Below are positions 51,682 to 58,763 of a DNA stretch of 64,000 nt, piece after piece. How positions within the stretch are numbered: the first letter of the stretch is position 1; each line of letters opens with the position of its first letter. This DNA comes from Anaerolineales bacterium (GTDB taxonomy: Bacteria > Chloroflexota > Anaerolineae > Anaerolineales > E44-bin32): assembly GCA_037382465.1 (NCBI GenBank), contig JARRPX010000023.1, forward strand, positions 1-64,000, written 5' to 3'. A program made the position numbers and the translations under genes. The notes below the pieces were generated by a model that was not told the origin of the DNA, ran no database searches, and saw nothing but the letters and a program-made list of their open reading frames with translations.

Positions 51682-51912
51682 ATGATGTCGATCAAAGCTA
51701 TTTGTCCTGAATGCGACGTCGAAATCGCATTTTCTACACAGCCGACGCTCGGGCAGTGTGTGATCTGTGCGAACTGTCAGTCCGCCATGACGATCAAGCA
51801 ATTGAATCCGATCGTGCTGGATTGGGCTTTCTTGGCACCGCTAGAGCCTGCAAGAATACACCCGAATCCATCGGTGCCCAATCACCCAGAGCAATTCAAG
51901 AAACAATCCTGA
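51682..51912 (+). CDS. LysW-like zinc-ribbon protein 2
   Basis: A protein of about 76 aa with the same layout as its neighbour: CPEC and CANC pairs around a PTLGQCVI segment, then IKQLNPIVLDWAFL, which lines up with the LysW strand and acidic region. The C-terminal tail is long and lacks the terminal Glu of classical LysW. GGAAAG precedes ATG 51682. A tandem pair of such proteins next to an ATP-grasp gene is notable. Confidence 0.65.
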   Translation: MMSIKAICPECDVEIAFSTQPTLGQCVICANCQSAMTIKQLNPIVLDWAFLAPLEPARIHPNPSVPNHPEQFKKQS

Positions 51913-52032
51913 TTTATCAAGTTTGTGGCAATCGAGGTCCTCGCTTGCAAGCCGGTTCAAGCAAGGATCATGTTACACGGCAGCCTAATACTGCAGCGCG
52001 AAAACTCGAAAGCTGCGGAGGTAGGAGAAACG

Positions 52033-52512
52033 ATGAAATCGTCCCCTCTTAAAGTCCTATACATGACGCCAGAAGGCCACGCCAAATTGGAGCAGGAACT
52101 AGAGCGCTTGCGCACCGTTCGCCGCTCCGAAGTGGCGCGCAGAATCCACGAGGCGATAGAAGAAGGTGGAGAGCTGGAAGAAAACGCCGCCTATGAGGTT
52201 GCGAAAACCGAGCAGGCTTTCCTCGAAGGCCGCATTCAGGAAATCGAAAAGAAACTTGCCCGCGCGAGCATCGTTGCCCCTGGAGAACCAACTGGCGTCG
52301 CTAAAATTGGCAGCCTCGTCGTGATCCAGCAATTGGACCAGGCTCCGCAGACCTATTCGATCGTCGGTTCGACGGAGGCCGATCCGCGTCACGGAAAAAT
52401 ATCCTGGGAGTCTCCTCTCGGGCAGGCATTGCTGAATCATCGGGAAGGAGAAGAAATCGAATACAAGGCGCCGGATGGAACTTTTCGATGCAAAATACTC
52501 AAGATCCAATGA
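52033..52512 (+). CDS. greA: GreA-family transcription elongation factor
   Basis: A 159-aa GreA-type factor. The N-terminal coiled coil (EGHAKLEQELERLRTVRRSEVARRIHEAIEEG) carries the tip GELEENAAYEVAK, where the acidic residues that activate RNA cleavage by RNA polymerase are kept. The C-terminal FKBP-like domain ends GRISW-like to CKILKI. GTAGGAG precedes ATG 52033. Possibly a second, specialised copy; whether another greA exists elsewhere is unknown. Confidence 0.9.
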   Translation: MKSSPLKVLYMTPEGHAKLEQELERLRTVRRSEVARRIHEAIEEGGELEENAAYEVAKTEQAFLEGRIQEIEKKLARASIVAPGEPTGVAKIGSLVVIQQLDQAPQTYSIVGSTEADPRHGKISWESPLGQALLNHREGEEIEYKAPDGTFRCKILKIQ

Positions 52513-52641
52513 GTTGCTGTACTGGCGCAAGGAACAAATTTACACGTGTTTTCCATAGCAACAACACACCTTTTCAACATCCGCGAATTAAGATTCGACA
52601 CAGAATTTACAGGGTGCGAGGAAGAGGCAAAGGTGAAAAAG

Positions 52642-54597
52642 ATGAGCAATTCCAAGAAAAATGACAAACCTCCCCAGCACAGTTCTACGAACGGTAGACA
52701 AATTACACTAAAGGCGCTCGGTCCGGTCAGCGACCTGGAATCTCACGTGCCCACCGACTGGTGGCGTCGCATCTTCACCTCGCTCTACATCAAAACCGAC
52801 GCCGATGTGATCGCCGATGATCGCATCACGGCCGGCGAGGTCGACACGCTGCTGGAAATTCTCCAGCCCACACCCGAAACACACATCCTCGATCTGTGCT
52901 GCGGCCAGGGCCGCCATACTTTGGAGTTTCACCGCCGCGGGTACACCCAGGTCGAAGGATTGGATCGCTCCCGCTATCTCGTTCAAAAAGCCAAAAAGCA
53001 AGCCCGCAGCGAAAGCTTGACGGCTCACTTTCGCGAGGGCGATGCGCGCAAGACGCCTTACGGCGACGACGTCTTCGAAGTGGTCATGATTCTGGGCAAC
53101 AGCTTCGGATACTTCGAATCCGTGCAGGATGACCTGCTCGTGCTGCAAGACGTTTTCCGCATTCTCAAGCCGGAGGGGACCTTGCTGCTCGATCTCGCCG
53201 ACGGAGAATTCCTCAGAAGCAATTACGAGCCGCGCTCGTGGGAATGGGCGGATAAAAAATTATTCGTCTGCCGGGAACGAGAACTTTCATCAGATGGACA
53301 GCGCCTGATCACGCGCGAGATCATCAATCACACCGAGAAGGGGGTTATCGCGGACCAGTTCTATGCCGAAAGACTTTATTCCCGGGAATCGATCACACGC
53401 CTGCTCCAGGATGCGGGTTTCTCGAACATCGAACATCTCGAAGGTTTCACTCCATCCTCGACGCGAAACCAGGATCTGGGCATGATGGCGCAGCGGATTT
53501 TGCTCACCTGCAACGTTCCGAAAAAATTTTCACTGTTTACGGCCGGCGTTCCCAGCGATGTACACGATCTGGTCGTTATCATGGGAGACCCTCGCAAAAT
53601 CGACACGATCAAACCGGATTTAATCTTCGACGAGGATGACTTTCACACCATCGATGAGCTCAAATCTGCGCTTGAAGTGAATAATCACAGACAGTACACC
53701 TTCCTCGATGATCACGATAACTTGATCGATGACCTGCGCGATCTACGCCAGCGAACCGATCTCGTACTCAATCTTTGTGATGAGGGTTTCGAGAACGACC
53801 CGCACAAAGAACTTCACGTTCCTGCGCTGCTGGAAATGCTGCAGATCCCTTACACGGGCGGCGGACCGCAATGTCTGGCGTATTGTTACGATAAATCGTT
53901 GGTTCGGGGTATCGCCAAGGAGATGAACATCCCGGTTCCAGATGGTTTGCTGCTGAACGCGAACGACAGCACCATCGACCTGCCGATGCACTTCCCCGTG
54001 ATCATCAAGCCCAACTTCGGCGATTCCAGCTTCGGTATCATCCAGGATTCCGTGGCGCAAACACCGGAAGAGTTGATCGATGCCGTGGTGCAAATACGCC
54101 GCAGGTTCGGCTACGACCAGCCGGTCTTGGTGGAAGAATTCCTGCAGGGAAAGGACCTCAGCGTCGGGATCATCGGAAATCCGCCCCAAGAGTACACCAT
54201 TCTTCCCATCGTCGAGGAGGATTATTCTGTTCTTCCCGAGGGGCTGCCGCATTTGTGCGGGTATGAAGCCAAGTGGATGCCCGATTCGCCCTATTGGAAC
54301 CTGCGCTCGATTCCGGCCGAGTTGTCCGAACCCGCGCGCAACGTGCTTGAAGATGCAAGCGTCCGGCTCTTCGTTCGCCTGGAATGTCGAGATTATGCGC
54401 GTTTCGATTGGCGCCTCGACTCCGAGGGGAATCCCCACCTGCTCGAAGTCAACCCGAACCCCGGCTGGTGCTGGGACGGGCATCTGGCCAAGATGGCCCA
54501 TATCGCAGGCTTGTCCTACGCCGACATGCTGGAAGCGATCATCTCCGCGGCTGCCACGAGGTTGGGCATCATCACCACCCGGCCAGTTCCAGCCTGA
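52642..54597 (+). CDS. SAM methyltransferase fused to a D-Ala-D-Ala ligase-like ATP-grasp enzyme
   Basis: A 651-aa fusion. Residues about 30-285 form a class I methyltransferase with motif I HILDLCCGQGRHTLEF and a LKPEGTLLLDLADGEF segment. Residues about 305-650 are an ATP-grasp ligase of the D-Ala-D-Ala ligase type: IPYTGGGPQCLAYCYDK, FPVIIKPNFGDSSFGI, VEEFLQGKDLSVGI and the metal-binding LEVNPNPGWC end. It would join an amino acid or peptide to an acceptor and methylate one partner. The start ATG 52642 has AAAGGTG upstream. Two LysW-like genes sit just before it. Confidence 0.88.
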   Translation: MSNSKKNDKPPQHSSTNGRQITLKALGPVSDLESHVPTDWWRRIFTSLYIKTDADVIADDRITAGEVDTLLEILQPTPETHILDLCCGQGRHTLEFHRRGYTQVEGLDRSRYLVQKAKKQARSESLTAHFREGDARKTPYGDDVFEVVMILGNSFGYFESVQDDLLVLQDVFRILKPEGTLLLDLADGEFLRSNYEPRSWEWADKKLFVCRERELSSDGQRLITREIINHTEKGVIADQFYAERLYSRESITRLLQDAGFSNIEHLEGFTPSSTRNQDLGMMAQRILLTCNVPKKFSLFTAGVPSDVHDLVVIMGDPRKIDTIKPDLIFDEDDFHTIDELKSALEVNNHRQYTFLDDHDNLIDDLRDLRQRTDLVLNLCDEGFENDPHKELHVPALLEMLQIPYTGGGPQCLAYCYDKSLVRGIAKEMNIPVPDGLLLNANDSTIDLPMHFPVIIKPNFGDSSFGIIQDSVAQTPEELIDAVVQIRRRFGYDQPVLVEEFLQGKDLSVGIIGNPPQEYTILPIVEEDYSVLPEGLPHLCGYEAKWMPDSPYWNLRSIPAELSEPARNVLEDASVRLFVRLECRDYARFDWRLDSEGNPHLLEVNPNPGWCWDGHLAKMAHIAGLSYADMLEAIISAAATRLGIITTRPVPA

Positions 54598-54632
54598 GAC
54601 AAAACCAGGCGATGGTGAATCCAGGTGAAAAG

Positions 54633-54669
54633 AAATTCGGCGGATCAACCTTCACGATCCGCCGAATTT
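54633..54669. terminator. bidirectional hairpin between convergent genes
   Basis: AAATTCGGCGGATC and GATCCGCCGAATTT form a perfect 14-bp stem with a 9-base loop, with A/T ends on both sides. It lies between the ATP-grasp fusion (plus) and the DUF5667-like gene (minus) and can end transcripts from both. Confidence 0.8.
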
Positions 54670-54712
54670 GCAGCGCTATGAAACACTGTGAAATAAGCTG
54701 TATCGAAGCTGG

Positions 54713-55504
54713 TTATTTCCGGCCCGATCCATTTCCCGGTCCCTGCTGGCCGCCGGCTCCTTGCTGATTTTGCGGCGTTCCATCCCCCGTCTGCAGGGAA
54801 TCCGGCTGCTCGGGAGCATCCTCGGGGCGATTTTCTCCGTGCCGCAAACGAAACGTAGTCGGATCTTCCAGGCCTTCCTCCGCGGCCTGGCGCACTCGAG
54901 ACACGATCTGTTCGGTCTGCTGCAGCGCTCCGTCGGCATTGCCTGCATCCTGAGATTGCATTTGCCGGATTACCTGGGTCTGCTGCTGCGTCATGACGCT
55001 CAATCGTTCCATCGCCTGTACCAGGTTCGCATCGTCAAAACTCGATGCATACCGCAGCGCCTGCTCGAAATGCGCCTGAAGCCGGGTCGTCACCTGAGGT
55101 GGAATGGGCGCACCTTCTTCGCTGAGCGCGTCGATCTCCTCCAAACGCTCTTGTGCAAATTCCAGCAGGAGATCAAAAGCTTTCTCGGAATCCGAGGTGA
55201 GCGCCAGGCGAACGTCTTCGGAGGCGACTTTGATGGGATAGAGTATTTCGCCCGGTTCGCTGGCCTGCGCTATAGCAACGGTACCGCCTGTGGCTCCTAA
55301 CGCCATGGACAAAGCCAGAGCAACTCGTACGAGAGTCACCATAATCGAACGCTCCTTTCGTCTGATGTTCTTCCACCATTTACGACGGTCTGGAAACGCA
55401 GGAGATACGGGTTTCGGCATGGAACGCACGCTGTCCATAAAAGCCGCTCGGCCGCTTTGAACGTCCAACAGATCCCGCTCGGGAACGTCCTGCAGCCGAC
55501 TCAA
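54713..55504 (-). CDS. DUF5667-like membrane protein linked to sigma factor
   Basis: A protein of about 263 aa. An N-terminal cytoplasmic part (about 70 residues) is followed by one membrane segment (LVRVALALSMALGATGGTVAIAQ) and an extracytoplasmic part with SEPGEILYPIKVASEDVRLALTSDSEKAFDLLLEFAQERLEEI, typical of DUF5667. The tail is rich in Gln, Gly and Asn. It follows the sigma-factor gene by 22 bases, so it probably acts as its membrane-bound regulator. The start is uncertain; TTG 55504 or CTG 55513 are options. Confidence 0.7.
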   Translation of the reverse strand: MSRLQDVPERDLLDVQSGRAAFMDSVRSMPKPVSPAFPDRRKWWKNIRRKERSIMVTLVRVALALSMALGATGGTVAIAQASEPGEILYPIKVASEDVRLALTSDSEKAFDLLLEFAQERLEEIDALSEEGAPIPPQVTTRLQAHFEQALRYASSFDDANLVQAMERLSVMTQQQTQVIRQMQSQDAGNADGALQQTEQIVSRVRQAAEEGLEDPTTFRLRHGENRPEDAPEQPDSLQTGDGTPQNQQGAGGQQGPGNGSGRK

Positions 55505-55526
55505 CCTTTTCAGGACGGCATTCGTT

Positions 55527-56075
55527 TTATCGGGACCGGCAGATGCACCGCACCCGGCGCAGCGCGTTGAGTCCGCGATGCTGCAGCGCCTTGACGGCAC
55601 CGACGGGTTTTTCGATCGCGGCACTTATTTCCTGGTTGCTCAAGCCTTGTAAGAATTTCAATACGATCACCTGGCGTTGTTCGTGCGTAAGACGCCACAA
55701 TGCCGCCCGCGCCTCTTCAGCCTGAATGCTCATTTCCGCTGCCGAGGAGGGATCGTCGTCCGCCGGCAGGGCTTCAAGGTTCTCGGATGATTCCAGCGCT
55801 TCACCACGTCCTCGACGATGGACATCGACGGCCAGATTGTGCGCCACACGATAAAGATAAGCACGTAGATGCTCGCGTGGGCCGCCGCCGGCATGAAGGG
55901 CACGCAGAAAACGATAGAAGGTTTCAGCAACGAGATCCTCCGCCGCATGCGGGTCGCCGATCAGTCGATAGGCGTAGCGATAGAGTTCATCACTGAATGC
56001 ATCGTAAATCGCTTCCAGTGCATTCTCATTCAGGCTACGTGCTGCGATCAACCAGTCCGATTCGGGCTTCGCCAT
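55527..56075 (-). CDS. ECF-type RNA polymerase sigma factor 1
   Basis: A 182-aa sigma-70 family protein with region 2 (YDAFSDELYRYAYRLIGDPHAAEDLVAETFYRFLRAL) and region 4 (HEQRQVIVLKFLQGLSNQEISAAIEKPVGAVKALQHRGLNAL). Lacks regions 1 and 3, as ECF factors do. Linked to the DUF5667-like gene downstream, and possibly directs the two envelope genes upstream of it. Confidence 0.92.
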   Translation of the reverse strand: MAKPESDWLIAARSLNENALEAIYDAFSDELYRYAYRLIGDPHAAEDLVAETFYRFLRALHAGGGPREHLRAYLYRVAHNLAVDVHRRGRGEALESSENLEALPADDDPSSAAEMSIQAEEARAALWRLTHEQRQVIVLKFLQGLSNQEISAAIEKPVGAVKALQHRGLNALRRVRCICRSR

Positions 56076-56224
56076 CCTTCACCTATTACGACGCATTCCC
56101 GGCTCGAGCGATACGTCATCACTGTGACGGGAATGCTGTTGAAAAGGTTCTCCGATGGGAAGTGATGGTAAGAACTCACCCTCGGAGAACCATCCAATCG
56201 ATCGTACGCGGACGATATTTTACA

Positions 56225-56791
56225 TCACAAACCTTGCTGTCCCTGCCCTGCCCACATCGGACGGCCGCTGTCGGCGCGCAGAATCAGGCTCGTTCCATTG
56301 GAGAGATTCTCGATCTCCGTCGTCTTCCATTCGCCGTCCTCGTAGAAGCCCGACATCGCGATGCGGTCCCCCGCCTGAGCCTGGAAACCCATATCGCTTG
56401 CAAACCTCCACGAACGGCCATCGATTACGAGCGCATCTCCGTCAGTCGTTTCAACGGCGAGAGCGTCTCCATCCACAGCGACGACTTCTGCGAATACCCG
56501 AAGCACCTGCTGCGGTTCAGTGTCCTCGGCAGCGTTTCCACTGCCCGCGCGGCTGCCTCGATTTCCCTGTCCAGGCTGGGCGGCCGTTTCCGCCGCTTGA
56601 TTCCGGCCCGCCTGATTTACGACATTCCGCTGGCCGGAAATACCTGCGGTTTCTGTTTGACGGCCCTGTGCTTCATCACTATTGCTGCGCGCACCGCGCT
56701 CGATCCTGCTCGTCGTGCGCTGGATCGCACCAACCACCAGAATGCCGCACAGTCCCAACAACAACGATCCCAACACAATCTTCTTCAACAT
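56225..56791 (-). CDS. membrane-anchored protein with C-terminal beta-barrel-like domain
   Basis: A 188-aa protein with an N-terminal membrane segment (residues 6-22), a long Gln/Asn/Gly/Arg-rich disordered linker (about 25-92) and a compact C-terminal domain (VLRVFAEVVAVDGDALAVETTDGDALVIDGRSW onward) resembling DUF5666/OB-like beta folds. Function unknown. It lies just upstream of the sigma-factor gene and on the same strand, and is probably an envelope target or partner. Confidence 0.65.
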   Translation of the reverse strand: MLKKIVLGSLLLGLCGILVVGAIQRTTSRIERGARSNSDEAQGRQTETAGISGQRNVVNQAGRNQAAETAAQPGQGNRGSRAGSGNAAEDTEPQQVLRVFAEVVAVDGDALAVETTDGDALVIDGRSWRFASDMGFQAQAGDRIAMSGFYEDGEWKTTEIENLSNGTSLILRADSGRPMWAGQGQQGL

Positions 56792-56845
56792 CGCATCAAC
56801 CTCCTAATCGGATTCATCAGATTTTCGAAATACCGCAACGAAACG

Positions 56846-57487
56846 CTACACCGGCTCTGCTTCCGTCAGGTTACCCCGCACTACTTGAGGGCTCAGGGAT
56901 AGGAAGAATCGGCGAGTGACCTTCGTGATCCAGCGCCAGTGAATTGCGAAGTGAATCACTGCCGTGACGATCATGACCACGCCCGCCCAGGTATGGATCA
57001 AATCCCACGTGGCGTCTCCCAGTCCGGCGCCGGAATCCAAAACCAGGTTCGTCCCGCCTCTGAGCGCTCGCAAGGGAGCGAAAAGGAAATACACACCCGA
57101 AACCGCGGTAGTGAAAAAACTACTGGCCAGCAAAGCATCGACGACCAAGTTGAACTTGGCTCCGAGCGACATGCGCGCCTCACGCGAGCGTAATCCGCTC
57201 AGCATTCTCTTGGCCATCATGCGCACCCATGGCCAGTGATAGACAAAGTGAACCAGCGCGGCAACGATCATCAAAACGCCGCCCCAGGTGTGCAGATCGT
57301 CCCAGGTGCTGCGCTCGAAAAGAATCTGCAGGCCGTACGTTGCGTTGCGCCCGCCCTGGAAACCGCCCACGGGAAGGAACAGGAAGTAGATGCCCGTAAT
57401 CACGGCCAGGATTCCCCCGAGAAAAACAACGAAATCGAGCAGCCAATTGATACGCGTACGAGTGGACATACTGTTACATCGGGCCAT
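56846..57487 (-). CDS. DUF4405/cytochrome b561-like membrane protein
   Basis: A 213-aa four-helix membrane protein made of two similar halves. Each half contains a helix start with His-Thr-Trp (DDLHTWGG, DLIHTWAG) and a His-containing helix end (HFVYHWPW, HFAIHWRW), placing four His for heme binding. Likely a membrane electron carrier. ATG 57487 has AAAGGAG upstream. It precedes the gene at 56225, in the same direction. Confidence 0.78.
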   Translation of the reverse strand: MARCNSMSTRTRINWLLDFVVFLGGILAVITGIYFLFLPVGGFQGGRNATYGLQILFERSTWDDLHTWGGVLMIVAALVHFVYHWPWVRMMAKRMLSGLRSREARMSLGAKFNLVVDALLASSFFTTAVSGVYFLFAPLRALRGGTNLVLDSGAGLGDATWDLIHTWAGVVMIVTAVIHFAIHWRWITKVTRRFFLSLSPQVVRGNLTEAEPV

Positions 57488-57710
57488 ATGCGTTCTCCTT
57501 TGAACATAAACGATAGCTGGATTGTAGCGGTGTCCTGTGAAGAACATGTGAAACATATGTTGGGAAGATATGAAGGTTTTATTGTACGAAATGATCGGCC
57601 TTCAACAATCCATGGAGCCGGTAAGCGAGTGTTCCCCGAAACGACCTGGGGTATACTCTGCGTTGAACCATCGTCCGGCAAGTAGAAATGGAGAGTATGT
57701 ATCCGCAGGT

Positions 57711-58352
57711 ATGGCGAAGCACTCGACGCGCACGAATGAAGCCTGGCGCAACGATTTGAGTTCACCCGGCGCTGCGCAAGAGGCAGCGCTGGCAGATTTG
57801 CGGCAGGTCGTTCGCGCCGGTTTGCCCTACGCGCTCTCGAAATGGATTTCTCCTTCCGACCCCGCTTTCGATGCCCTGGTCGAAGAAACGACACAAAACA
57901 CGCTCCTGCGCGTACTCGATCGCTTGCACACGTTCGAGGGCCGCAGCAAGTTCACCACCTGGGTTCACAAAATCGCAGTCCACATTGCGTTGAACGAACT
58001 GCGCCGCAAACGCTGGCAGGATGTTTCGCTGGAAATGCTGGTCGAGGGCGAGTTCGGAGCGCCCGCATTGATGGAAGACGAAGCGGGAGGGCCCGAACTT
58101 GCCTCCGAACAATCCGACCTCGCCGATCGTATGATGCGAATCATCAACGAGGAACTAAGCGAGCGACAGCGCACGGCCCTCATCGCCATTGGAATTCGCG
58201 GGATGCCCATCGCGGAAGTGGCTCGTCGCATGGATACCAACCGCAACGCACTGTATAAGTTGATGCACGACGCCAGGCTGCGACTCAAGCAGCGCCTGAC
58301 CGAAGAAGGTCTCACCCCGGGTGAGATTCTCAACGCCTTCGGTGGTGGGTAA
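57711..58352 (+). CDS. ECF-type RNA polymerase sigma factor 2
   Basis: A 213-aa sigma-70 family protein. Region 2 is EETTQNTLLRVLDRLHTFEGRSKFTTWVHKIAVHIALNELRRKR, and region 4 is ELSERQRTALIAIGIRGMPIAEVARRMDTNRNALYKLMHDAR. The start is uncertain: ATG 57711 follows AGGT, while the open frame begins at 57570. The next gene encodes a probable zinc-finger partner, 45 bases downstream. Confidence 0.88.
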   Translation: MAKHSTRTNEAWRNDLSSPGAAQEAALADLRQVVRAGLPYALSKWISPSDPAFDALVEETTQNTLLRVLDRLHTFEGRSKFTTWVHKIAVHIALNELRRKRWQDVSLEMLVEGEFGAPALMEDEAGGPELASEQSDLADRMMRIINEELSERQRTALIAIGIRGMPIAEVARRMDTNRNALYKLMHDARLRLKQRLTEEGLTPGEILNAFGGG

Positions 58353-58397
58353 GAACGATGCGCTTCACGCCGTCTTAAGTACGGAAAGTATGGTTAC

Positions 58398-58634
58398 ATG
58401 GATTCGAACGCAAACATAAAAAATCTTCTCGATGTCCTCGAAAAGACTCGGGAAGATGAAGTCGACTGCGCTGAAGCCTTCGACCACCTCGATGTGTATG
58501 CCGAAATCGTGGCGCGCGGCGAAGATCCCAGCAAACTGCTGCCGCTGGTCAAGCGGCATCTAGAAATCTGCAACTGCTGTCATCAAGAGCTCGAAGCTTT
58601 GGTCCGTATCCTCGAAGGGAATCTCGACCGATGA
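58398..58634 (+). CDS. small zinc-finger anti-sigma-like protein
   Basis: A 78-aa protein with an RHLEICNCCHQELEAL segment: His-X3-Cys-X2-Cys, the ZAS zinc-binding pattern of anti-sigma factors. It is acidic and has no membrane segment, so it would be a soluble inhibitor. It follows the sigma factor 2 gene and is terminated by a T-tailed hairpin. Sigma-binding is inferred from motif and position. Confidence 0.7.
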   Translation: MDSNANIKNLLDVLEKTREDEVDCAEAFDHLDVYAEIVARGEDPSKLLPLVKRHLEICNCCHQELEALVRILEGNLDR

Positions 58635-58685
58635 CTTCGAGGCTCGATATGGGCCAACTTTACCGGACACCGCTTCCGTACCGCA

Positions 58686-58717
58686 AAAGCCCCGATGAGA
58701 ATCGACCGGGGCTTTTT
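58686..58717. terminator. intrinsic terminator, likely bidirectional
   Basis: AAAGCCCCG pairs with CGGGGCTTT around a 14-base loop; TTTTT follows on the plus strand and AAAA precedes it, giving a T-run on the minus strand also. It separates the sigma factor 2 operon from the convergent Lon-like gene. Confidence 0.85.
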
Positions 58718-58763
58718 CTATTTCGTCTGGAATCTTGCCATCAATTGAAGCTGGTGGCGCACG

